DNA from: Prostheceraeus crozeri
Lineage: Eukaryota > Platyhelminthes > Polycladida > Euryleptidae
Assembly (NCBI GenBank): GCA_907163375.1
Contig: CAJQUW010000872.1
Coordinates: 558,001 to 622,000 of the forward strand
DNA length: 64,000 bases
Direction of reading: 5' to 3'
Shown: positions 23,176 through 34,613 of the stretch, piece after piece
How positions within the stretch are numbered: the first letter of the stretch is position 1
How the letters are laid out: each line of letters begins with the position of its first letter
Notes under the pieces: generated by a model
Told to the model about the DNA's origin: nothing
Database searches by the model: none
What the model saw: the letters and a program-made list of their open reading frames with translations, nothing else
Translations under genes and position numbers: made by a program

Positions 23176-24452
23176 ACGACGAAGAAGTGCTTCGCGTATT
23201 TACAATTATCATCATACCATGGATCGGATTTGCGTTGGCGAATAGTAGCACTCTTCCACGGTAAAAGCTGGTTGATGGCAGATGTATTCACTTCATTGTA
23301 AAAATGAACAAACTGATCACAAGACAGATGTCGCCAAGACTCAGGATCACAGAAGATAGAAGTAGATAAAAAATCACGAAACGCACTGATGTTAAGATGC
23401 TTCCATGGACAGTAATTTATCTTCTCGTATAAAGGAGGAGGACACTGCATATTTGCTTTCCAAATTAGAAGCTTGTGATCGGAGATTCCAGGATCTGAGG
23501 TGATCACGGATGTTGAGTGCGGCAATCCTCGGCTAAATACCAAATCAATGGTTCCACCATGACTGTGCGTCGCTTGATCAACGTGACATGTTAGGCCAAA
23601 AGAAGAGAACACATCCTTTAGCATACAAGTATGAAGATCACTATCACGCTCAAAGTGCACATTGAAATCACCACAAACCATTAATGGCTCTGAATACGAA
23701 TCAAATAACTCCAGAGTATGAGAAAGTTCCAGAAAGAATTTCGACGTTATGGCACCGGTACGATAGATCAACATGACAATACACGAGGACGATGAGCAAG
23801 ATATTCGAGCAGCAACAGATTCAAGAGTGGCAGTCTCACATCCAAGAGGCAGATGAGTTAGACGAATATGAGGGGCAGACACAATAGCTACTCCGCCATG
23901 ATTGGTATTCATAGTATCAGACCGAGTTCGGGGACGTGGTCTGTCGACAACTTTAAAGCGCTGCGAGCGAAGTCGGGCCAAAGACACAGAATCACTGTCA
24001 TGCCACGTTTCGACCAACATCATAATTTGAAGTGCATGCTCATCCATGATATTCGTTACATCCTCCACTTTATTATTCAAAGATCGAATATTGTAAAGTC
24101 CAAAAGAAATCGATTTGCCAGGTCGCAAGAAGCGTCTACCACATCTTCTCAAAGATCGAAGTATTCGCGGCCGATCAAGCTTGGCGTCAGTGGTGGCACT
24201 TGAGAATCCATTTGAGCGACATCTTGAAACCACCGTCTCTATCTGATAGCTTCTCGAATGGTCACAGACATGGGTTGAATTTCGAAGTTTGAGTGAAAAG
24301 ATCACACGTTTCACTGTACGCGAAAGTCCAACACAAGGTTTCCGTCCAATGTTACCAAGGGTCGATATGCTGTAACACATTCGAATAGAATTGCGTGACT
24401 TGATTAATTCCATTACAAGGCTCGCAATGCTGCACGGTGCGCTAGGTGACAA
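23157..24452 (-). pseudogene. LINE apurinic-like endonuclease
   Basis: This 431-codon frame contains the endonuclease fold of non-LTR retrotransposons. Motifs in order are LYNIRSLNNKV, MMLVETWHDSDS (catalytic Glu), HGGVAIV, VCGDFNVHF, GTIDLVFSRG and SDPGISDHKLL (catalytic Asp-His). The open frame extends about 100 residues upstream of the domain without recognisable content, some of which may come from the host PLE. It nicks target DNA to prime insertion in active relatives. Confidence 0.9.
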
Positions 24453-25015
24453 TCAACTGGGTATAGGTTTCAAGGTTTCGAGGTATGGATTTTTGTACAT
24501 TGATGTCTTCAGGAAACCATTCATTCTTCTAGTGACCAACACGTCTAGAAAGGGTAAGGATCCTTCTTTCTCCATTTCATGCGTGAAATGTGGATTGCTG
24601 GCATTATTGAAACACTCGACCAAGACCTCGATTGCTCACAAGGACGAATGTATCTTGAATTAGCGAAGATATAAATAACTCCCCGATCAATGTGTCCCAT
24701 GTACACTTCAGAAAAAAACGGGCCTAAACAGCTGCCCATCGCCACATCATCAGTTTGTCGATAGAAAACATCATCGAAAAGAAACTGCACGTTGACGGTG
24801 CAAATTTCAAGTAAGCGACGTAAAACATACTCAGGAATCTTGCATGGTATCTTCAAACGCCGTATTGTGGAAAGAATATTGTCAATCGTTTCAGTGACAG
24901 GCACGTTTATAAAAAGTGATTGCACGTCAAGTGACAACATCTTCATAGCTTTTACGTTGCAGCATCTAATTTTATCCACAATAAAAAGGAAACATTTCTG
25001 GGGATTGTAGGACAT
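24400..25015 (-). pseudogene. PLE reverse transcriptase fragment
   Basis: The minus-strand frame includes SLDVQSLFINVPV (RT motif A as found in PLEs, with Asp in SLDV) and VAMGSCLGPFFSEVYMG (motif B). Further on, PFLDVLVTRR is visible before the copy is lost at the LINE boundary. These phrases separate PLEs from LINEs. The fragment is broken. Confidence 0.8.
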
Positions 25016-25152
25016 AAAGACATAATAACTTTCGTCTAGGACAAATATTACTCGGATACTGAATTACTGGATCAGTTATCTCTCTCAGGTACCATTTCAT
25101 GACTTGGGCTATGTATTGAATCCCGTGACCTTGAAGAACCTACTGCAATGAG

Positions 25153-26789
25153 CAGAGTTGGAAAAGTCGGAATTGGAATTGACGATATTAAAATCTACTG
25201 GAATTGGAATTGACCTTGATAAACCTCAATTCCACTTTTTCGATAGACTTGTGACAAATCTATTTGTACAAAAATTGAAATGAAATCACAGTACTCGGCC
25301 GTTGTGTTAACTGCACGCAGAGATAAGAGAGAGAGATAGATCGACAGAGGTAGCTTTATTCTATTGTATAATAGAGGGTGTTTTTTGTGACTTCGATGGG
25401 CCTACAGCCCCGGACAATGTTATTTCAGTGATTAAGCAGACCATGACAAGGCAATCATCTTTGTTCAATCTGCTATTTAGTTATTTATGAAGTTAGATGA
25501 TTAATCAAAATAAAACAATTGTTGAATTTAGTTCTTGATAGGACAAGCACAAAAATTGGAGATTGACTTAATTGTTGTACACACGAAAAACAATTGGTAT
25601 GGAAAGAGGAAAATTAACGCTGCATTAAAGGGCAGCAACCTTGTCAGTTCAAATCATAATATAGACAGTGTCAACAAATTATTCTAGTAATTAATTATTC
25701 AATTACATGAACTACTATTCAACTTCCAATCACAACAATTAACAATATTAATTTTTAAGACTATAGTCATGTAGATACGATACGCAACGATAAAAGAAAA
25801 ACTTTCCACTTGCAGTTCACTTCTTAATGTTGAATTCACTTCAATTCGATCGGACTCACTTATACCAAAATAATATCATAGATATCAGTGTCACTTATGC
25901 AGTCAATCTTCAATCGCGCTAGCTGATGTGTTGCCGTATACGCTGCTGTGTTGTTGTTCGCAGGCGGGCAATTGTTGCTGTTACTTCTGTAGTTAAATTA
26001 CACCGCGAGAGACCGAAGTTCTTCTAACAGCTACTGAAGATGTCGTATGTGTTGTTGTTGTGTCAATTTCTCATCGTTTCTAGTTTATACACATTTTTGA
26101 GACTTGACGATAGAACCACTTTCTTTTGAACATTGAAAGAGTTTCCTTTAATCTCTGTTTGTTTGCTTTCGACCCGATCACAATTCGTTCTTATCACGGA
26201 ATTTTTAATGTCCTTTTTTAACATGGACCAATTAATCAGTTTTCATGATATCATTTTTATCTCGTTTTTTTCTTTCATCAACAATCACGTTATTCGCACA
26301 CTGAATTTCTTTCTTCTGTCAGTTTATTTATATCTATTTTTTTTTTTTTATATATTTATATAATATATTATATATATTTATATATTTATTTATCTATTCG
26401 CATCTCATCTCTCCCAGCGTTTGATTCTTTGCTGACCGTTAACTTTCTTTTATTTTTTCACGAGATATTGAATGTCTCGTTTACGAAACGAAAATGGCGT
26501 AGGCTGACCGGTTACATATATACATGTACATGTACACAAGAAATATGAACTATGAGCATGAAAACGTACAATAGGAACGACGCAGGGAACGGCACACAGG
26601 AACAACGATAGGATGAGGGCACATGGGTTAGATACATTAACATAATATACAACACACGACATGCAATTATCGGAATTGAATCTTATTATGGAATTGGAAT
26701 TGAATTGAACTCTTTCGACTGGAATTGAAATTTCTGCTCCGGAATTGGAATTGGAATTAAAAAATTTCAGTGGAATTTTTCCAGCTCTG
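25153..26789. mobile_element. hAT-type non-autonomous element with 8-bp duplication
   Basis: The left end CAGAGTTGGAAAA (25153) is mirrored by TTTTCCAGCTCTG (ending 26789). The flanking 8 bp GCAATGAG are identical (25145-25152, 26790-26797), the hAT duplication length. Subterminal DNA is rich in GGAATTGGAATTG on both sides. No transposase is encoded. It sits inside the PLE, whose sequence continues on both sides. Confidence 0.9.
26332..26396. repeat. AT-rich low-complexity tract
   Basis: A run of T followed by irregular TATATA/TTTATATATT repeats, inside the hAT-type element. Confidence 0.9.
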
Positions 26790-27247
26790 GCAATGAGACC
26801 AGACGCTATCCTGAGGCATTAAACATTGTATCCTTGTTGACTATACTTTAAGATATTCCGCTATTAGATATGCGGTTTATTAGATAGTGGTTCGAGTTAT
26901 ACTTCCCCATGTTAGGGACCGTCTACTTTTTGTAAGAGTTCTAAATTTTGTATATGTAGTATAGGAGTAAAAATATGGCCTACGAGTTCTTGACAGACCA
27001 GGGTGATGAGTACGTGTACTATACTAAGGCTTTGTAGGATATGCATTTTCATGTTCGGTAATATATGGAACTGTCTGCAATTCTGCCTTAAATCAGTAGT
27101 TGAATCTTGGGCTCGGTGACTGCAGCCCGAACTTAGCTTAGGGAAAATAATCGGCCGCGGCCGCAGCCCTGTCATGAACCGAAAATATTGCACTTTTTAT
27201 GCTATCATATCAAATGTAGGCCTACTTGCTGCGATGATGAATAATTT

Positions 27248-27265
27248 AGTTTACTTTATTTTCAG
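27248..27265 (+). promoter_or_regulatory. 3' splice acceptor before the PTCD1 start
   Basis: A pyrimidine-rich stretch ending TTTATTTTCAG (AG at 27264-27265) lies 16 bp before the ATG at 27282. It marks either the end of an intron in the 5' leader or a trans-splice acceptor. It also argues that the upstream in-frame ATG at 27174 is intronic. Confidence 0.6.
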
Positions 27266-27281
27266 GAATCATTTCTTGGAT

Positions 27282-29081
27282 ATGATCAGATCTGCGCAAA
27301 AGCTAATCCGCTATGATATCCGAAAAGTTTGTCAATTTGCTCGCAGAACTGTTCGTCATTGTTCGTCAGATTCGTCCAACCCCAGTAACGATGAGTTTAT
27401 GAAACGAATTCAAGATCTTCCAGATAGTGAGAAATTCGGGGATTACTCCAAGCGGTTTTCTGTTTGGAATAATAATGTAGATATTCAGGAGAAGATGAGC
27501 AACTTAGATCCTGACGATATTGAAGACGAGGAATCAATTGCTGATATTGAAAATTTCGTTCGTAAATCTAGCACTGACGCCCCTCATGATTTGGAATATT
27601 TCGACCGAAAGATAAATCGCTTGATCTCGAGTGGTGACTACGCAGGGGCAAAAGTTGTTTTTTATAGTGAAATGTTGGAAAAGTTTCGAGTGAGACCTTC
27701 TTCTTACACTTGTAATAGAATCCTGTATACCCATGCTGCTTTAGGCGAAGCTACGGAAGCAAGAAACCTGCTGAAGCTCATGCTAAGTCACAGACTTCAA
27801 CCTAACGCATATACATTTGGAATGGTTTTTACTGCTTATGCACATTGCAATGATAGAAACTTCGCGTCAAAAGCCGGAGAAAAGTTGTTTAATTATATAA
27901 AGCGCATCGATTTCGTTATAAATGAAGAACTCTATTCTAGAATAATAAAGGCCTTTTCTGTGGATGGACATGCTCGTATGATGATGACTGCCTTAGATGA
28001 TATGTTGATAAATGGAAAAATGCGACCCACGGAACGGATACTCACATATTTATTGCGCGGCTGTAGCAAGGATAAAGAAATTGGTGCTGGTCTTGCATTA
28101 CAAATATTTCACCGATTTCGTAATTTCAAAGATATCTATATAGGTACCAGGCATTGTGTTTTGTTGTTAAATTGCATTTGTTCTGGCAAACTTGGTGATG
28201 GTAACCAATTAGTCAATCTCTTCTGTAAAGATCGAGAGGATGTCGATGATGCTTATCTATTGCCTTCTGATGAAAAGGTGTCAGCGAATGATCTAGAGAA
28301 ATCGATAACAACTGAGGAGTTCGCTAATGATCACATATACAAATCCCCTGTTAATTTGTTATCAGACACGCCTTTCACCATGAGTGCCCATGAATTGCAA
28401 CAATTTATCAGTAAACTCGGAGAGCTAAATTTTAAGCGAAATATCAGCTTGCTTGGTGGTGTGGAAGGTTTTCTTGAATTAGTAAAGAGCTATGGTGCTG
28501 ATGTAAACGAGTATGTAGTGACAACTTTATTGAATCATTTCGGCTCTGATGTTCGGATACGCAAACGGTTGCTTGATCTTGTCGAAGAATTAGGTTTACA
28601 GAAAGACTTACGTTTTTATAATACTCTAATTTCAACCACCAGCAATATGGCAGAGAAGACGGCCATTATGAAAGAAATGAAAAATCAAGATATTGTACCT
28701 GATGTGGTTTCTTATGCAGCCTTGGGTAAAAATGCTTCATCAACACCCGAATCAATCAAAGCTTACTTGGAGTTGTTGAAGTCTGAAGATAAATCACCAA
28801 ATTTGGTTATATTCAAACAAATGTTTTGTCGGCCTGGGACTGGTTACTCTGCGAAGAAGTATATTCTCGAGCTCATGAAAGAACATGATATCCACCCTGA
28901 TAAAGAATTGATTAATATGATCGAGATGGGTATTCATGACACTCGACAAGTATGGCTGAAACGAGAGTCTGAAAATCTCGCTAAAGCTTTGTCATTGCGT
29001 CACCAACGAATACCATTTGTAAGGTTTGTATCATATTACACTAAATGGCTGAAGTGGATGCCATTGCAATCTTCATCATGA
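27282..29081 (+). CDS. PTCD1: mitochondrial pentatricopeptide repeat protein, PTCD1-like
   Basis: Known PTCD1 proteins act in mitochondria on tRNA-Leu precursors and large-ribosomal RNA. I chose the ATG at 27282 (599 aa) because a strong splice acceptor lies just before it and the new N-terminus, MIRSAQKLIRYDIRKVCQ, is a classic Arg-rich, acid-free mitochondrial presequence. The frame stays open upstream to 27174, but that part looks intronic. FGDYSKRF at about 52-59 matches the family's FGxLSxxF segment. Pentatricopeptide repeats start near residue 105 and run to about 290. A second block from about 390 opens with LLGGVEGF (390-397), also a family hallmark, and ends around 560. The coding part is a single 1.8-kb exon. 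No interruption is seen. Orthology to another PPR protein is possible but less likely. Confidence 0.78.
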   Translation: MIRSAQKLIRYDIRKVCQFARRTVRHCSSDSSNPSNDEFMKRIQDLPDSEKFGDYSKRFSVWNNNVDIQEKMSNLDPDDIEDEESIADIENFVRKSSTDAPHDLEYFDRKINRLISSGDYAGAKVVFYSEMLEKFRVRPSSYTCNRILYTHAALGEATEARNLLKLMLSHRLQPNAYTFGMVFTAYAHCNDRNFASKAGEKLFNYIKRIDFVINEELYSRIIKAFSVDGHARMMMTALDDMLINGKMRPTERILTYLLRGCSKDKEIGAGLALQIFHRFRNFKDIYIGTRHCVLLLNCICSGKLGDGNQLVNLFCKDREDVDDAYLLPSDEKVSANDLEKSITTEEFANDHIYKSPVNLLSDTPFTMSAHELQQFISKLGELNFKRNISLLGGVEGFLELVKSYGADVNEYVVTTLLNHFGSDVRIRKRLLDLVEELGLQKDLRFYNTLISTTSNMAEKTAIMKEMKNQDIVPDVVSYAALGKNASSTPESIKAYLELLKSEDKSPNLVIFKQMFCRPGTGYSAKKYILELMKEHDIHPDKELINMIEMGIHDTRQVWLKRESENLAKALSLRHQRIPFVRFVSYYTKWLKWMPLQSSS

Positions 29082-31170
29082 GATGTTATCCTTTGAATAT
29101 AATGATTTAAATGAAAAATTTGTTCTATAAATGCCAATGTACTTATTTTATCGGTAAATCAAGAAAATTTACGTCAGAATGTATGCAAAAGTTAAGATTT
29201 TTTGAAACTTCATAAATTCAACAATGCATTCAAGCGAAACTCTCCTATGAGCTCACATTTTCCTGCATTTTTTCCGCAGGCAGAACAGCCTTTGTATTAT
29301 GTTAACTATTATCACAAATCTTCCTATGAATACTATATGAAGATAAGAATCGGGAATGCGTTAGCAGTTATGATACGTAGGGGAAGCTATCATTTGGCCG
29401 CCAACCGCAGCTGGAGCAGGAGCAGGAATGTTCGATTGCAAGCATTTGCAGATGTTACTATTGGTAAACAATCAAAATATTTTAGAGGCTAGATATTGAC
29501 TTTCTCTTACTTGGATCGTGTATTCATGCTGAGCATAATATTTGAAGATAGTTGCATTATGCCAGTGTTATGATATAGGCTACTGTAATCTTTGGCTTAG
29601 ATCATGCAGCACATAACTTCGCCTAATATAGTGCTGAGTGAATTATTTTACTATTTTGCGCTGTGGGTTGAAATGGAATACACTCGTAGAATACTTCGAA
29701 CTTGGCTTAGCAACGCAATGATCTAGCTAGTAGGAGCCATGCATTTCGGTTAGTTATGAACCAAGCATTCATATTCAATGAAAGGAATATTTCAACTTCA
29801 AATATTATTGGAGCGCAATATTGAATATAGCGATTTTCCAATGCTTTCGAATCTTCTTAAGAATTGCCTCAATTCTTCTTAGGAAGCGAAACTGCGGAGC
29901 CATTTGTTTTTGATAGCATATTTACACGGTAAAATATAAACACCAATAAAACGCATGTGCCCTTAGAAGCGTTTTGTGACCAATTACATTTCGATATATG
30001 CAGTACAGCAGTAGCACATGTAGTCTTGCTATATGTGTTATACTTTTGTGTAAACCGTAGTAACTGAGAGTAAATTATGTAAACCTATACTCCAGAGTGC
30101 ATCTTTACTCCAAAAGCTTCTCAGTGAATTTTAGTAGCTTATAAGCACAGCGACGTTAATACATAGCTGTTGATTTATGATTATAAAATTTTTCAATGCA
30201 TTCGAACGAGGCCATTTTTGCAGTTCACTCACTTACCGTTCATTTGGTGTTTTTCTTCGTTCTCTTATTTTCCTGTTCATTTTAATGCTTTACTAAGCCG
30301 TTCAGTTCTCTCAGTTCTTTTCTGTTCACATTGACGCGTCAATAAATTACGACACTTTTTTTTACTTAATAGAATTTGATTTGGCGGCTACTTGTGCCCA
30401 TCAGCTACTTCCTAATTGCACCACAGCAACTTAATGACAAAATCTTACCTTATCTTACATAGTACTAATTAATGTTTCAATTATGAGCTATTGAAACTAC
30501 TATTTTTTCATTGAAAGTAGGTAACTTCAAGAGTCTGTAAAATTAAGGCCAATGTTCGTTTCAATAAATGCTTAACTGTAAAACATCACATATATCCCAG
30601 CTGTATAACGCCACATCATTAGACATTTTATTGTTTTCCTCATTTCTGGACTTGGGGGACGGCAATGTTTCGTAACGCCCGGACACACAAAGACTTTTTG
30701 CTATTTTCTTGTAAAATAAACGATGTATAAGCACGCAACTTCCTGTGCAAAGCAAGTTTTTAGTAATAGTTTGTGACGTAGGGTTGCAGCTCAAAAGGAC
30801 CGGATGTGTAGTACATTCAGTCGTAACGTACGGACACCATCCGTACTTTACGATTCTAATAAAAACTGCTTTTCTTAGCATTTTAACATAACTAAGTGAC
30901 AAGATTCTGTATTTGAGTTGGATGAGTATTGTTCATACTACGCATATTGTCGAAAAATTGGTACATGTTAAGCTCATTTCCTACCTAAAGTGCTGTTTTT
31001 TTACTTAAATTCAAATAGCTCCTAAATGAGGGATGTTTGTTATAATCTTGTGAATATGAAATAGTCGGTATTTTGGAGAGTTGACAGAGAAAAATACAAA
31101 AAATGTATGTCAAATTGCTTAGAACAACGGCTACTTTTTGCTTCAAGATGAGGAAAGCCCAAAATGGTTG
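29082..31170. other. gene-free interval after PTCD1
   Basis: No gene recognised and no clear poly(A) signal close to the stop. Two short motifs, CGTAACGCCCGGACAC near 30673 and CGTAACGTACGGACAC near 30824, have inverted relatives near 32706 and 32870. Confidence 0.35.
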
Positions 31171-31173
31171 TTG

Positions 31174-31300
31174 TCAGGGATCTGGAGCGGTATAATTTTG
31201 CCAGCTCCGCTCCACGAGTCTTCCGTAGCGGCTCCGCTCCGCTCCATTTGCAGCTTTCACCCACTCCGCTCCTAGACAATAATCCGCTCCGCTCTCCATA
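31174..31300. repeat. GCTCCGCTCC-rich segment
   Basis: Irregular tandem GCTCCGCTCC phrases follow a CAGGGATCTGGAGCGG start that looks like a hAT end. No matching other end or 8-bp duplication is visible. Near 31714 a separate sequence (GACACAAGTCTG) looks like the end of a different hAT element. Confidence 0.5.
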
Positions 31301-31959
31301 ATTATATATGCATATAGTAATGCAGTAATAATTCGAAAAATTACTAATTCTCTTATTTAGTAATTTTTTTAATTAATTCAATTGTTTCATCACGCATCAA
31401 AAATTTCTAAATTTTTCTCGATATCACGTTAGTGCTTCATCTTCAGTTTGTATGTAGTAGAGATGTGAGGCGAAAACACTTCGGGTGAGAATAAAAGACG
31501 ACAATTTAATATCAATACTGCCGTACAAGCGTGGTCTGTTTTCCGGGGAGCACCTCTGATTGACTTTTGCATATCCGCCCAGAAAATGAAATGAAGGGAA
31601 AACGAATAGTGCAATGCCGGCAATTATCTAAAGTAATTGAAAAGTAGTTGAAGAAAGACGGAGTAACTTGTAATTGTAATCAATTACATTTCATGAGTAA
31701 TTGACACAAGTCTGAATCAAGCTACCGATCACCACAATTCCGACATGCACGAAGAGAAGCGTTGACAGAGATTATCAACTGACATGAATGGTAAAGATGT
31801 CGGAAATACGACTAGGAAGATTGGAGGATATATCAAGAATAATCATATATGTTAAAGAGACGTAATTAACATAACACTGGACGGAATATTAGAGAATTAA
31901 AGATACAAAAAAATTAAAGAATTTTACAAAACATGAAATCACCTATAGTCACCTAGGTG

Positions 31960-32369
31960 CACCTACTGATAACTTGACTTTGTTCAACGAAGAAAAATTT
32001 CTAATCCACAAATCTTCTTTAATCACACGTCGCTTCCATCTGGACACTCTATCAATCACAGTGATGTGTGAAATGTCAATATGATGTCCATCAATTATAT
32101 TATGCTTTGCCACTTCAGACTTTTCGAACATCTTTTTTCACAGTGGCGTTTTGGTGCTCCTTCATCCTTGTCTCTATAGATCTGTCTGTTTCTCCGACAT
32201 AAGACCATGAACATGTTGACTCATTACAAGAAATTCCATAAACGAAACCGAGGCAAACGGCTGGATCAGGTCTCTTTTCCACAAGTAAGGAGCGAAGTGG
32301 AACGACAGGTTTCATATAAACTTCTATGTCTAAATGACAGAAGCCAGGCGCTCCGAAACTCCATGACAA
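31960..32369 (-). pseudogene. PLE GIY-YIG endonuclease fragment
   Basis: The minus-strand frames read FVYGISCNESTCSWSYVGET, then IETRMKEH, the GIY...YIG-x-T...R-x-x-EH core of the Penelope-type endonuclease. A second block reads EVAKHNIIDGHHID and WKRRVIKEDLWI, which fits the domain's second half (a conserved Glu in the KEALxI segment). No reverse transcriptase is visible upstream on that strand, so this is an isolated broken fragment. Confidence 0.8.
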
Positions 32370-32399
32370 TACGACAATTGATGTCGTGCAGAGACATCC

Positions 32400-34490
32400 T
32401 TATCATCGGAGGAATTGAACCTCTACCTCCCCGACAACATAAGTCAGCTTCAGTATAGATTAATATTGAGGAAAACTTCAGTCATCACATGTGGAAAGAT
32501 ATGTCTGTGCGCCATGGTTGATACTAATTAATCAGCGGCTGATTAAAACTTACAGGAATACCATCAATTCACATTATTAGAGTGGTTAATTTTTTCAGAT
32601 AATGACCTTGAGAACCTTCCATAGTGTTGATTGGTTTTTGTAACTTAAATGATTCGCAAAGTTTTAACGAAGACGAAAAGAATTGAAATACAAGTTTTTG
32701 TGATCGTCCGTACGTTATTGTGACCTTTTGACCTCTAACGTCGGAAGAGGGACTACTATTAATTATTTGGAAAGTCATTAATATTTCAGACTAATCTGGT
32801 ATGGCATGTTGCAATTTTCATGGATGTAATCGCATTTCTTCATGGTGAGAAATGACAACTTGGTGTCAGAACGTCCGTGCGTTATGTATGGAATTGGCCT
32901 AATGGTTTGATAGCTGGTGGTTCGACCATATGAAGGATATATGGATAGGCCATTTCCTCATTCTATCAATAAATATCGTTAGTGATTACAACCGAATGTT
33001 GTCTATAGTGATAAACTGTACTTCGTCATCCTGCCAATTTCAAAGCAACTTTTAACAAAATCATTGAATTTGAGTTTCATCCTGAGTTGAAAGATGAGAA
33101 GAGACTTGAATAGCCGCCATTTTATCCTATATCTGGAATCTGAATTCAATATGGAATTCAACATTCCAATATGGGTGTTGAATTCAACACCCTGGAACCT
33201 GGGGTGAATTTGAATTCCGCAATTCAATAACAATATAATGATCAATGTAGGTGACAACTTCGTATTCAAGTTTGTTCTCAATTTTTCAACTGATGATGCA
33301 ACTCAATATTCAATTATTCCACTTACATTGCGTCTTCAAAATCCGTTTTTATTGATTATTTGTAGCACACTTCGACAATATTATTACAATTATTACTGGT
33401 AACGAGATGTTGGTATAAAGCTTGAAAAGTAGCATTTGCTGAAAATTCTAGGACATTGATCAAATGTACTAATTGCGTATCTCGAAGCAACTTCATGAAG
33501 ATTGCAAAGGTGCTCATTCACCGGGGCACAGAGCAATTGACACTTCATCTCGTTTGAATTATGCGTGTTAGGTGCGTGAGGCGAAAACTGCTGTGATAGT
33601 GATCAACATTTCAGCATAAGCCTCCGTCAAAAAATGCATTTAACTGAATAAAAGTTAGCGACATTGAGATATGAGAAAGTCCCCCTATATGTTTAAGTTG
33701 TGTGATTTTGAAATTAACAAAAGCCAAAATATGATCCTATTAAAGCCACATGCTGCACTTTACTGACTGGTTTCGATGATTTGCTATCAAATAGGCGTCA
33801 AACCATAATAGACAATTTTAGTGCATCAAATTGTCAGTCATTTTAATATAGAATATTAATCTGCTCAACATCTTGACGAACTGACAATTGTCTGAGGTAA
33901 ACCATATTCTTATAGTGAAGTTTTTCGTAGCCCTTCCTATTCGTTTGTTACAATATCAGAACATTTGAAGATGTGATTCAATAATCGAAGGGGTCGACAA
34001 AGATCTGCAATACTTAGTTACAGGTGCTGATAGAAGCACTGCTTATGTAGTAATGAAAAGCGCTCGAATTGTTAGAATTTAAGAAACGTCAGTTCATGAA
34101 CAGCAAATTCTTTGTAAAGTTCAGTTTACTGTTAGTTTGCTAGAAAATCCCGTTCGTTCCGTTCAGTCGTTTACCAGTGAATGGTTCAAAACTTTGTAGA
34201 TTAACTCGCTCACTGCTGATAAATCTCTATACAACAGAAAGTTATTGAATAGTTGGCATTATTGGCTACCAAGCCAACTGTTTTTACTGCCTAGCACTAC
34301 TTTTTAGAAAAAAAGTGATAGTTTCCATGTGAATTCCTGAATGATATGTCATTGGTTATCGAGTTTCGTTATTGACTATCGTGTTTAGAGATAACCTTGT
34401 TTGTTTATTTTCTTAAGAACAGATAGCAATGTGCTAGATCTGCTTGTTATGTTAGAGTAATTGTGCGACTCACGCTCTGTATCTTAGCAT
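32400..34490. other. gene-free interval
   Basis: Nothing coding recognised. At 33173-33192 there is a perfect 20-bp palindrome centred on GAATTC. Confidence 0.35.
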
Positions 34491-34613
34491 ATACTGTATT
34501 TAATAAACGCCGCGGCGTTTATTTGCAATCGCCTACTTTTAAGTGCTGCGTTTTATAAAAATGTGCGATCTTCCACATGACATTTTTCCAAATTGAATAA
34601 CAATAAAAATTAA

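Larger units (their letters stand above)
21143..24452 (-). mobile_element. L2/CR1-type LINE, nearly full length but broken
   Basis: The minus strand carries an apurinic endonuclease, a reverse transcriptase and a C-terminal domain in order. The element ends in the short-repeat tail (ATTC)n at about 21143-21160, as L2/CR1 elements do, rather than poly(A). The 5' limit is uncertain (24200-24460). The reading frame is interrupted between endonuclease and RT and again around the RT active site, so it is dead. It is inserted inside the PLE, so it is younger than it. Confidence 0.88.
20880..26900 (-). mobile_element. Penelope-like element (PLE), split and decayed
   Basis: Two separated minus-strand blocks belong to one Penelope-type retroelement: reverse-transcriptase motifs at 24400-25015, and the region between reverse transcriptase and endonuclease at 20892-21140. 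An L2/CR1-type LINE (about 21143-24452) lies between them and a hAT-type element (25153-26789) lies in the upstream part. No GIY-YIG endonuclease is visible downstream. The outer limits are uncertain. The element is broken in several places and is the oldest layer of this nest. Confidence 0.65.

Noticed and set aside
27174-27281. Upstream extension of the PTCD1 frame from the ATG at 27174
   Set aside because: A strong splice acceptor lies between this ATG and 27282, and the downstream start gives a proper mitochondrial presequence; the extension is hydrophobic and untypical.
32400-32440. tRNA T-arm-like sequence on the minus strand (GAGGTTCAATTCCTCC)
   Set aside because: Only one imperfect arm is visible, with no anticodon arm, D arm or acceptor pairing.
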